Below are positions 1 through 13,800 of a stretch of DNA of 64,000 bases, in pieces. This stretch comes from Paulownia fortunei. Lineage: Eukaryota > Streptophyta > Magnoliopsida > Lamiales > Paulowniaceae. The translations under genes and the position numbers were made by a program. Positions within the stretch are counted from its first letter, which is position 1. The number at the start of each line of letters is the position of its first letter. The stretch is from NCBI GenBank assembly GCA_019321725.1, contig JAGSPU010000484.1, forward strand, positions 1-64,000, read 5' to 3'. A model generated the notes under the pieces. The model was not told where the DNA came from. It worked only from the letters and a program-made list of their open reading frames with translations, and made no database searches.

Positions 1-46
1 CATCAGATTTTGTCATTTCAGGTTGCTAAGAAGCAGAACATCTTAC

Positions 47-2450
47 AGTAAGTTCGTCGACATCGATTGTCAGAAACAATATTGAAGGGTGTTTCTCAGA
101 TAGCTCAACATAGAAAGGTGCAATCATTCTACAAGGGCCACACCATGCAGCACTAAAATTGGCAACCACCTGTCATATAATCAATCCATGTTAGGAAGCA
201 GAACACGAACAAGAAGCTTCAAGCTTGTAAGACTGCAGTAAAACCTTCCATCTTAGAGTCAATTAGCAGAAGTCGACTGGACTTATTTTGGGAGGTTACA
301 TCTGTGATAAACAATGTAGGCCAAGTCAAATACCTCTTCCGCACATGCAACTCCTACTCGCATGCGGATGAGGTGAATGGAAGCATGAAATCTGGTGCAA
401 CTAGGGTGCAAAAGCAAAAACAAGAACAAGATGACTATTGGAATAATTGATAGAAAGTGCAATACTGATACCATGAAGGTGGAAGTATTGATGAAATTGG
501 TTTAAATGATACTTGTCTGACAAGTATCAAGCCTACCTCCTGCTTCAGTGCAAATTATTATTTCTGTCAAGACTTATGCTTGGAGAACCAAAGTTGAAGG
601 GCGTCTTTAGTAGAAGGGGTTGGAGGGGAATCGGGGTATGGGTATACCCTCTCCTTTTTTCTAGTAGAAAGCAGCACCTCTCCTTTTTCCCAGCATAAAG
701 CAAAGATGGAGGGGAAGGACAAGAAGAGGGATGCACAATCCTCCTCATGTACAATGTTTAGCTTCTCCTAATATGGAGGAGTTGCAGAAGGGTTGAAATT
801 TAAACATAATTATGATCTCACCTCTGATTTTTTACTTAGTACAATAAACAAAAAGGGGTTATCTTTCACTAATCACTCCCATGTACAATACCAAACAACA
901 CGGAAGGCTAATAATATCCTTCCCCTCCCCTCTCGATACCAAAACATACTCTTACTGAAGAAAATGAGATGGAAATTGTACACCCCCACCCAACAAAAAA
1001 AAAAAGAAAATAAAGAAAACTAAGAAAAACAAAAAAACTAAACTCCACTTTTCCTCCGCCCCATTATTATTTTCCTAGTTTGACTTGGGTAGGAGTTTTA
1101 AATGAGAATTGAAAAGGTAAAAGTTGTGTGAATCTTTGCACTTAAGGACTTTAAAGTAGTGGTTGAAAGTTAATAATGATCACATCATTACTTTAAGAGA
1201 TAGGGTGCCTATAGGGAGAAAAGTTTCCATTTTGAGAAATGGAGGTTTAGGACATCGTGAAACGGAAATAGCCAACCATAAATATGGGACATATGGGACA
1301 GGGATTACTTATCCGTAATCAATGCAACCAGCGTCACCAACTCTTTCTAAGTCTCGAATGACTTAAACTTCTTTTGTTAAGTTATAAACTATATCATCTT
1401 CAAAAGCACATTTCTTATATAAAAAAAATTGACTCTGTTCAGCAAGAATTGAGTGGAGATGTCACAAGAAGTTTATTTAATCATCATACGATGACAGAAA
1501 CATTTTTTTTTTCTTTATTAGCATGTGCTTCACTGTCTTAAGCCATCAAGTACTTTTTGATGCATCTTAAATAACTTATAAATCTGCTTCGATTATCAGA
1601 TAGCTAGGACTAGCAGTCAAAGTTGCAGACTCACCACGAAGAAGATGGTGGTGAGAAACAAGTGCATTAACAAACATAAGTTACTAGAAGCTTCAATCCA
1701 CCCAGAGGAAAGAGCCCACTATGCTTTTGGTTATTGGAAGGGAGCGAGTCTTTAAATTTTCAAATTGCATTGTCATGTGAGAGCATAAAATAAAACAGTA
1801 GAAGTGTTTTACCCAAGTGTTTCCCTTGTTCTAAGAATTCTTGTGCCAATTAACCTTGAGAACATATAGCACTGGATGCATTCTAATAGCAGAGGATATA
1901 ACAGCTCATCCTTAGAGAGTGTGTGTATCTGTAAGCAAGTTCTTGCATAACACAATCTCAGGCAGAACAAACATATGTTGTGCAGTGGTTGATATCATCA
2001 CAGTGGATTGAAGAACTCAATCATAATAAGCATCTCCATCACATAAAAGAGGACGAGTATGAAATGAATACTCACAATCTTTTCATCTCTTTCTGCTTCT
2101 GCCATCTTTTGCTCCCAACTTTCCTTTGTTGTGATGAGGTGCACATTTCCACCAGCAAATTCAACATTATGATCAGAATCATCTCCATCATTCTTAGGCT
2201 GCATAGTGGCGAATAAAAAAATTATTGGTTGCAGGTGAAGATAAAAACGCGGACTCCTAACAAAGAATCCATTTTGAAAGATTAAAAAGTAAAAAGACGA
2301 AGAAGTTAAGGCGAAGGATTTGATAATAAGTATCCAAATTGAATATGATGAAGATAGAAAAGGAAAGAATATCCAAATACAATAAGTAAACGAAAAGAAC
2401 AGCCCACTAATTTGAGAACATCTGCATACCTTAGCTAAGCAATGCCCCAT
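47..2450 (-). CDS. TRXH9: h-type thioredoxin, TRX h9-like (partial, 3' end outside window)
   Basis: Three exons are visible: 2430-2450 (start MGHCLAK), 2076-2198 and 47-169; the rest of the gene lies beyond the left edge. Exon 3 carries the redox motif WCGPC within NFSAAWCGPCRMIAPF, and exon 2 carries NVHLITTKESWEQ, typical of subgroup II h thioredoxins. All junctions are GT-AG and in phase 0. The N-terminus has Gly2 and Cys4, as in Arabidopsis TRX h9, where these residues are acylated and membrane attachment and cell-to-cell movement are reported. Expected role: reduction of disulfides in target proteins at the cytosol/plasma membrane. The 1.9-kb intron 2 is long for the family. The assignment to h9 rests on recalled sequence, including the MGxC start. 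No frame damage is seen in the part present. Confidence 0.9.
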
Positions 2451-4428
2451 TTTTATGGCTTAGAGAAAAAACTCAATGAACACCCGACACCAACACAAAG
2501 CGATTATACAGCCTTTTATCTGTAGATTCTGTACCCAGAGAGAAAGATAAACAGAGTTTATAAGATTAAATCAATTAAAACCCAGCAGCTATCTGCTACA
2601 GCATCCTCTACATAACCCGCGGCACAAATCAAGAATCACAAAAACAGGACATGATTAAGTCCCATTAATGGGTAAAGCTAATTTATTTTTTTCCGAAAGA
2701 ATATGCTATGAACTGACAGACACCAGTAAATACCTTACGAGCAATGTATTAGCCTATAAATTGCTTGACGAGAATGTGATAATCGAAAGTGCAAAAAAAT
2801 GAGAAAGATGAAAAATAGGTGAGAGAGTGAAGAAGAAAGATAAATTTGGAAAATCTGAGGTTTTAGACGGCGGAGAGGAATTTTTGTCAGAATATAAAAG
2901 CCTTGAGCGCAACGACGGCTCAGGAGTCAGGAAGAAGAAGATTCCACCCGCGTTCCCGATGTCAGAATTTCTAGAAAGAGTAGCCTTGTGAACTGCAACA
3001 TTTCAAACAACAGATCGAATGCGAATTAATAGTAGAGACGACTGACGAGACAACCACCCTATCAAATGGTACCTGCCTACCTCTAACCCCACACCACGTT
3101 TCCGCTACTTTATTATTATTATTATCATTATTTTTATTATAGCGGTACTGTAATATATCTATATACTTAACTAGTATAATAATAATAATTATTTGAATAA
3201 CAATTTACCTTTACTACACTTGATATAAGTAATGCTATCTTCCGAAATGGTGGTCTGTCAACCAATCAATTTTCCTAATTTAATAAAAAAAAAAATAGTT
3301 CAAGAGTATTTAAATAACATTATACGACTTAACAAATACTTATTGAGTTTTGATAATAATGCAGTATTAAAATTGTCAACGAAATAATGGGATGAGTTGG
3401 CCTGAAAGATTAGATATTCCAATTAACAATCAAGATATCCAAGTTACTCCTCTTCAATACAAAATGAAGTAATACATATATATATTTACACCTTCGGTTT
3501 GTGCTTAAACGGACATTATGTTATGACACATACAATTTTAATTTTCTCTCTCTTACAATTCTTCACCACTAGTAAATGAGATCATGAAACCGCGTGGGTC
3601 GCCGAGTAGTACTTTGATCAATTCCACATGAATAAATGGCGGACCGTTAACTTTGTAAGAAAACCTCACCCACCTAAAACCATGGGCCATCCCTTCCGTT
3701 CCCAAAAGCACACTTTCAGAAAATTTGACATACAATGAACAGTGATTCTGATGAGCCATAATCAGTTAAATCCCCTCCCAACCCAGTCCCCAACACTCTC
3801 TTTTACAGTAAGTCGTCCAACCAATACCATAATATGTAACAATCCACACATTGAGCCAACTACACCAAGTCCAACAACTAATACATCCTTCAGCCAACTA
3901 ATAATCTACACTTTGTATAACAAAAGATTCTGCAGATTGTAGCATGCTTGTGCACACAACAGACAAAATGAACTTTTGTCTCGTTTTTTGAGAACCCCAA
4001 CAATCTAGTATACCCGTTTGCTTCATTTTTGAGTCATGCTGCCATTCTCCAGATTCTGTTCTCTGAGAAACTTAAAACTGAACTTGAAAATGGTACCAAC
4101 AGAACATTTTAAAGAAAAATAAAACGATGACATGGCTCAGATATATTAACTGGTTAACAGCCACCACAGAAAGGCCAAAGTTCCAATTCTACAATACAAG
4201 CAAATCGCGTAGTTCACACAACATAAGATGCTACAGAGAACCAAATAGAACCTCACTTGACATTCCATTCCTTTTTTATATCCCCCTAATCAGTACCAAG
4301 CCCAGAAAACCAACCACTCAAACAGGACCATCACAAATCCATCAGCCTTGCTTGCAGGAATTCATGATATGCTGGGTTAGACTAGAACAACACTATTTAA
4401 TTAAGGACAGCAAGAGAGCCTGTCACCA
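2451..4428. other. Upstream region of the thioredoxin gene and 3' flank of the E2 gene
   Basis: No coding exon can be supported. About 2451-3060 should hold the thioredoxin 5' UTR and promoter; it becomes AT-rich with ATT runs near 3110-3140. The region up to 4428 probably contains the 3' UTR of the minus-strand E2 gene. The short open frames around 3550-3940 have no recognisable content. Confidence 0.4.
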
Positions 4429-6625
<2,197 letters not shown>

Positions 6626-6947
6626 CACTTCAATGAGTCAATAAAATTTCCCCCAACAGTATACACCTAAACTAGAAAAATAAATGGAAAACAAAAAGGA
6701 AGAAGAAGAAAAAGTTACACCAACAAATAAAAGAAAGCAGTAAGTGCCGATGAGTAAGATGAAACAGTAAAAATCCCTAAGTTTGAAAACAAAAAGTACA
6801 AACGGAATACCCGAGAAGCAAAATCCACTTTAGGGCAAATCACGAACAAACGAAATAAGCTGCTAAGCTAGACGGGAAACGAGCAGATCGCAAGGGGGAA
6901 AAAAGGATATAATGGCCGACGAGAGGGTCAAGCCGAAAAAATCAACG

Positions 6948-6954
6948 ACCCTAA
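6948..6954. promoter_or_regulatory. Telo-box-like ACCCTAA upstream of the E2 gene
   Basis: ACCCTAA lies about 320 bp upstream of the E2 start codon, in a stretch that looks like the promoter/leader. Telo-box elements are frequent near transcription starts of plant housekeeping genes. The match is to the core only, so this is suggestive. Confidence 0.3.
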
Positions 6955-7374
6955 CCCCTCGATTTGGCTTTCGCTTTTCCCTGATCACTTTCTTTTACTT
7001 CTTCTCTCGCCCCGATTATTATTACTATACTGGAAACGAACGATTCGCTCCCTGCCCCCTCCCCAATAGAGAGGTGACCATGAAGTGTATTTTCCCGTTT
7101 CTGCCCTTACAGCTTTTTCTATAATCCCTATATGTCCTGATGGACATTTGTAAATTATAAGTTAATTATCACGTTTTGGCCCCTTGAACTCTCTGTTATG
7201 GAGACTAACCCCTTTTCTTTTCATTACATTGCATTTCCACTCTACTTCCAGATAGTTGCCCCCTCCAATTATTCGCTGTATTTCAATTGCAATATTTCTT
7301 TCAAAAATTTTAATTAATTTACCAATTTTGTCTTTTAATTCAAAAACTCTTAAATATAAAAAATAAAATAAAAA

Positions 7375-7376
<2 letters not shown>

Positions 7377-7412
<36 letters not shown>
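7377..7412. repeat. (AAT)n trinucleotide microsatellite
   Basis: An uninterrupted run of about eleven AAT/TAA units in AT-rich intergenic DNA upstream of the E2 gene. Confidence 0.95.
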
Positions 7413-8389
7413 TTCTCCATGTAGCTTCCTTGTAATACCACCCTACTTCCAAGTCCCAAGTCCACACCCTAGCTTCCTCCCTTTGTCCCAAGCATTCACC
7501 TTCCTTTCATGTAGGGGTGTCCGGCAATCAAGTTTGCTTTGCTTGATTCCACGCAAAAATTTCAACCAAGGCCAATGCTAAGGGGTTGGCACAAAACAAA
7601 ACTACAATTTTTTCAACCAAATCAGTTCGAGTTGGTCAAACTCAATTATTTGGTGGGTATATTGGCTGTGTTTATTTATTTTTGTTTTAATATTTTAATA
7701 AATTGATTTAAGTTTCAATTGTAATATGTCAAATAATGATAATTTAGCACATGGCTAACCTCAAAACTCAAATATCCACTGATAATTGTTTCTAATATGA
7801 AAATGTTTCATCCCAAACTCAAATCAATGGTGAAAAATACTACCAATTTTTTTATTTTTTTGAGTTTTGGGTATCTCTAAGAAATTCTACTTTCTAACAT
7901 TGGATATAGTGTTGGTTAAATTAGTCACAATACTATTGTTTTTTCCGATGAAACTTAGGCAACCTAATTTAGGAGAGGGGAACAATTGGGGGCAAAGGTG
8001 GCGGGGTCCGGGCGATTAAGAAAAGCAACGCATGCCTTTTCCGTTTTCATTTTCTTCTCTTTTTAACATTGGTTTAAAGTTGTAACAGGAACACATTGAA
8101 CAGTTGGAGGGAACAAAGTTTTGCGGTGAATATATAATTTTTTTTATATGTGAAAGTCTAAATTATTCTCAAACTTTAAAATAGTAATTTATTTTGTAAA
8201 GTTTGATTTAATAAATTAAACTAAATTATTTATACATATTATATAGATAAAATAATGACTAATGAATATGATATTTACGGGTAATAATTAATATAATTAA
8301 ATAAGTGACCAATTTAATAATAAATTATTTGAAATAATTTATAAACTAATTATACTTATATATATTTACACTCTATATTTATATATGAA

Positions 8390-8497
8390 TATATGAAAAT
8401 ATATATATGTATTTATTTATCAATATATATACATATACATATATATATATGTGTTATATATATATATGTATTTATTTATCAATATATATACATATAC

Positions 8498-8533
<36 letters not shown>
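8390..8533. repeat. 59-bp tandem duplication followed by (GT)n
   Basis: The block starting TGTATTTATTTATCAATATA at 8408 is repeated at 8467 with almost no change, a period of 59 bp. The second copy runs into a (GT)n tract of about twelve units at 8509-8533. Flanks are (AT)n. Confidence 0.9.
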
Positions 8534-9989
8534 TTGAACATACAATATGTATATATTTATGTATAAGTAATTATTTATGATTATATAAATATATGTAAAT
8601 ATATATTAATAACAATTTATTTTATGAATTTCAATCAAATAAGTTACACTAAATTTTATTTTTATTATATATATAAAATAATGATAATAAATATCATCTA
8701 TATATGGGGGTAAGTTAGTTATTTATAATTTTAATAAATAATAAAAATCAAAATTGAATGTTATTTGCTCTTTTTCTTGAAAATACAATGAGATAATTAG
8801 CTTCTTTTTGTTTTATTTTAGATGGGCTATTTATCTTTCTTTTTTTTTTTTTTTACTATTTCACAGTGATAAAATGCTCTACCATATAATTTGCCCATAA
8901 AATAATTGCATAATTTGTTGAAAACTGTCATAAACTCATAATATCTTCTCATGAGAATAATAATAATTATTATTATTATTTTGTTATTATATGTAGGATT
9001 GGGTAAAATAAGTTTCAAAACCTAAAATTTACCTATTCAACTTCTCATGAAACCCGCCATCTTCTCAACAAAATTATGATAAGAAGCCACTTAAAGATAA
9101 TAAATCATAAAAGAAATACTATGAATTTGATGACAACAACAAAGTCTTCACCATTCTTATATTATATGGCCCTTTCCTCGTTAAAAAAATGGTCAAAATG
9201 TAATATATCTATAATTAACCATACGACATTGCAAGAAGACTTTTTAGGCTAGCTTTTGTTAGTGATTGTCTAGAGGGGTCGGATAAATGTGAATATTCTA
9301 CATAGGATAACTTCCGTATTTGGTCTGAAAGGTATGATTTTATTTTATTTTTTTATTTTTAAATTAAGACTAAAGGTTCGAATTTATTGGATTTAAGTCC
9401 TCAAAACTTGAGCTTAGTTTAGAAAAAAATTGCAATTTTTAAGCTTATTTGAATTTATTGTACTTTTTATATATGCTTATTAATTTGTTATGAACTCATG
9501 CCTAAATAAATTGAGTTCACCTTTATTGAGGCCTCACACCAGCATGAATCTAATTCAACCTTTTAACATTCATAATAAGCTTGGGTTTGCTTAAATTCAT
9601 ACTAAGCTTGATTCTTATACATTTCAAGCCAGAGTTAATTTACAATCTTATATCTATCTATTATTCTTGTTCCCCAAATCGCACTCTTTTTGCGTATCAT
9701 TTAATAAACTTTGGTAAAACCTAGATGTTTAATGCTCAACTAATCTTAATAACGATTTGGTACGCTAGATTTAGATAGAAAGAAAATTATTCAAATTTCA
9801 AAGATATTATTAAATGGTTAAATTATTTATTTATGACAACCAAAATAAATTTACACCAATTATATTCTTACACTTTGGATTCGGGGGGAATCGAAAGCCC
9901 TAAACAAACCATAGTAAATATAATAATAAATAAATAATAAAATCACATAGTATTATACCTTTTTATTTTTTTATGTCGGGAAAGTGAAA

Positions 9990-10820
9990 CTTAAGAGCCC
10001 CCTACAAATGCCGTTGCACTCCCTTTCTCCAAATCTCATTCTCACTTGTCCAAATCAGAGTTCAGAAGCTTTAATTTCAACCAAAAAGGCCTCGACTCAC
10101 CTCTCGGCAAAAGCTTCTTCATTTGAGTGTATGTCTCCATATATCTTTTTTTTTTTGCCCCGCATGTTTGTGTTGGATGGATAGTCTGTATGTATCTATT
10201 CGAACTTCAATTCATTTCGATTCATTCTTCATGGTAATATTCAATTTAATGTTTGGTTTGACTGTTATTGCTCGAATTTACTGCATTGATGTTCAATTTA
10301 TATGTGACAGCAATAATGATGTGCATTTGATGTTGGTTTTCAATATTCAATGCCCAAACTCATTTTGTTTGGAAATCGGAATTTGTTAGGGAATGGGAAA
10401 GCTTGTTTTTGATCTGATTTCATTCGACCTTTCTATTCATGAGAAAACTGATATTCCACACGTGACACGTGACCTGTGAAAGGTGTGAATTTTATTTGGC
10501 TTGGGGGATCTGTTGTTGACTTAGCTTGTAAATTACATGCTCAGGTGATTAGTTTGTTATAAAAAACCAATTGTTCTATATTACAATTCGACTTTATTTT
10601 GATTTCCATTCCTGTTTTTGCATTATTACATTGGTTTTGCTTTTAGAGTTTGTGCGCCAAGTAACATGTTCAATAAATTTTCCATTCCCGTCATGTTTAC
10701 AACTGCATTTAACATTCTAAGAAAATAAAGCCTAAATATTGTGCTGCTTGGCAGATTGAGCTTGGTTCAAGTTTGGCGCAATTGTTCACCTGAGTTTTCA
10801 ATATTTGACCATATCGACTA
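9990..10820 (+). other. Inferred 5' UTR of the coiled-coil gene with a leader intron
   Basis: A good donor (GAGT|GTATGT) follows position 10128 and an acceptor (TTGGCAG|AT) ends at 10754, 66 nt before the ATG at 10821. This suggests a non-coding first exon ending at 10128 and an intron of 626 bp. The transcription start near 9990 is a guess. Confidence 0.4.
10459..10471. promoter_or_regulatory. Two G-boxes (CACGTG) one base apart
   Basis: CACGTG occurs at 10459-10464 and again at 10466-10471, so ACGTGAC is repeated with a 7-bp period. G-box/ABRE cores bind bZIP and bHLH factors. The site falls inside the inferred leader intron of the coiled-coil gene, a common place for plant enhancer elements. 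Confidence 0.4.
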
Positions 10821-13800
10821 ATGGAGGAAGACAAGAAGAAGAAGAAAAACAAGAAGAAGAAGAATAAGCAAGCTACTAAACCGACAGAAAGTGTCACACT
10901 TGATGCAAGGGAATCAACTTCTGATAGTCAAAGCCATGTTCTGGAGATAGGACAAAATAATAACGGTCAAGCATCAGGGATTATAGATGCGCCAAATCAT
11001 GTTGAAGGGCACATAGATGCTGATAGGGTTGGACATCTTGCTAATGGCACTGAAGGAGTAAGTTTATTTTGTTTTCCTTGTATGTCTGTGAGCAAGTGTG
11101 CTTGAGGTTGCTTGTATCAGTGCTGAAAAAAGTACTGATTTTATCATATCTTTTTCTCCTTTTCTTTGCTCACACTGTTTCATGATTTCCACTTTGTTTA
11201 CAGACAAATTTAGCTGATGCTGAGAAACAGTACTGGCTGGACAGAGAGGTAAAGACAATTCATAATTTATCATATGATTTCTTGTTTTTAACATTTTTTA
11301 GGAAAACTACTAACCTGAAGGTTTATATAGGCCAGCTTTCAAGAGAAAATTAAAGAACTTGAAGCTGAAAAGGATGCACAGATACAGAAAGAGGTGGTGT
11401 GGCCTAAACTTACCTATGTTTTTTAACATTCTAGTACTTTTGATCTTATTTTGTTTTTCTCCTCTATCATTTAATCTTTTTCATTACTCATATATATGTG
11501 TGTGTGAGAGTGTGTGTGTTTATGTAGATGTATGAATTCTTTGTGAATATATCCATTTCAATTGAGCCAGTTTGTCATGAGCTTTTACAGACTTTCCTTG
11601 AGGAGAAAATCAAGCAGTTGTTGAAGGAAAAGGATGAAAATTCACAAAAAGAGGTATTATATAGTTAACTTACCAGTGAATGCCTTTGTTTACAGCTTGT
11701 GAATGGTTTAATTTATTCTTCAAGTAGCATTACATTTGTTTTTGTTTTCCTGAAGGCATAATTAAAATTTTGCTTTCACAGGCTAGTCAAAAAGAAAATA
11801 TCAAACATTTACATGATGAACAGAATGCATCCATGCAGAACGAGGTAGTGAAAATTTGACTTTTCAGAGAAACTGACATTCACCATCAGTTGAAAATCTT
11901 TATCATGCAATGAATTTCCAGTAGCTTATATTTATACAAGCAATTCAGAAGGGAAGCAGTATGTGACAACGTTGGCTTGTACAGGCTAGCCTAAAGGAGA
12001 AACTTAGACAGTTGGAAAAGGAAAATGATGCATTAATCCAGAAAGAGGTAATTAATATTGTAAAAGTATAAGATTAGTTAAGATCAATATTTCGGATTGC
12101 ATGTACGTGTCTCTGATTCCAATTCTATTTTTTTTTTTTTTTTTTGTGTAATTTCTATACTTTTCTAGAAGCAGCTGATATTTTATAGGCTTTGACAGGG
12201 TAGTCTAGAACAGAAAATTCAACAATTACAAAGGGAAATGGATGCTCACCTGCAGAAAGAGGTAATACTGCATAATTAGACTTATTTCTGAAGGGAGAAG
12301 GTTATGTGGTTACCAAAGCTTTACTTACATGTTTATTCTTTTAATTGATTTTTTCTGGTCTTACAGTCTGCTTGTACATTTTCTTTCTTTCTTTCTTTTT
12401 CTTTTGTGGTTTTTGATAGAATTTTGTCTTCTTAATGGTTCTGCATATTTTTTAGGCTAGTCTAGGGACAAAAATTCTACAACTGGAGGGTGAAAAGGAT
12501 TCCTGGGGCCAGAAAGAGGTGAGTTTCATCAAATTCTCAAATTGTACTGAAATCTCAACCTTTAGAACTCTGCACGATGCTTATTGATTTTATCAACATC
12601 AGTTTTTGTTGCCAGCAGCGTTGCAGATAATTGTGTCTGGATTATTCTCTGAATACCACTATCACTTCTTTTACGAGTACATTTTCACTTGTTAATACCT
12701 TGTATCTTGAGATTTAAAATGTTGCCAGCATCGTTGCAGATAATTGTGTCTGCATTATTCTCTGAATACCACTGTCACTTCTTTTACAAGTACATTTTCA
12801 CTTGTTAATACCTTGAATCTTGAGGTTCAAAACTTCTTTCTTGCAGGCTGGTTTTGAGGAGAAAATTAATCAGTTGGTGGATGAAGCTGCCTTTTTAAAT
12901 TTGAATGGGGTAAAATCGAGTCTGAGGTTACCTAAAGAAAGAAAGAATAAATATCAAATAGTTTTTCTGCTTTAAACTTCTTATGTTTAGTTCTTTGTCA
13001 CGATAAAGCAAATAAGGAACTAGGGTGGTTTCAGTAAATTAACTTATAGCATGAAACGCAGGTGAGCTTACAAGAAAAGGTAAAACAGATGGAAAAAGAA
13101 AGAGATTCTTGGATCCTGAAAGAGGTAAAAACTGCTTTTATCTTGATGGATATGCTGTTTTCCATTTTTAACTTCTGCATTCTCAAACAACTAGCAACCA
13201 TGTGTGAAGAAAATAATTGCCTCCTTTGGCAGCTGTGGAAATGCATGGTCATCATTAGTCAGCAAAACATCAATCTATTGTTTGTCATTCAGATCTGGAT
13301 TTACTGGAACTAGCCTAATCTGATCGTTTTTATACTATTTTGGTAGCTGCAAAGCTGAAAGTTGTTCAGATTTTGGCTGATCTAGTGCTAGCATAAATCT
13401 GGTTAAGTACAAGCTTAGGTAGGAGGCAAAACTATTAGTCGTACTAGTTTGGTTCGTAAAGTAAGATACATGGACATTTTTATGATAATAATGCAATATA
13501 GTCAATTATATTTTTACTTCTTGCTAATTAAGCATGTAATTTTTTAACTTTACTACCAGCCTCTATCCTCCCAATAACACCACCGTTTTCATCTGCTTAT
13601 AACTACTACAATCCCTTCTACCAAATTGACCACTTTCAACAATCAATTTCTATGTTTGCACTATGAACACCTGTCTGCCTAAAAACACCATTCCATGAGA
13701 TGAAATATATATTTGTGTTGATCACACTCGCAGTCTCATGCATGATGGGGATTTTACATGTCAACTTGGCTTTTTTGTTTTGCTTTTGGAAAATGAAACC

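Larger units (their letters stand above)
6626..10820. other. Divergent intergenic region between the E2 gene and the coiled-coil gene
   Basis: About 4.2 kb between two divergent genes. The first few hundred bases should be the E2 leader and promoter. From 7500 to 9980 the DNA is very AT-rich and I see no coding sequence, only simple repeats and one 59-bp tandem duplication, listed separately. From about 9990 onward it appears to be the transcribed leader of the coiled-coil gene. Confidence 0.5.

Noticed and set aside
8390..8533. Direct repeats considered as a CRISPR-like array
   Set aside because: It is a simple tandem duplication with microsatellite flanks in a plant genome; there are no unique spacers.
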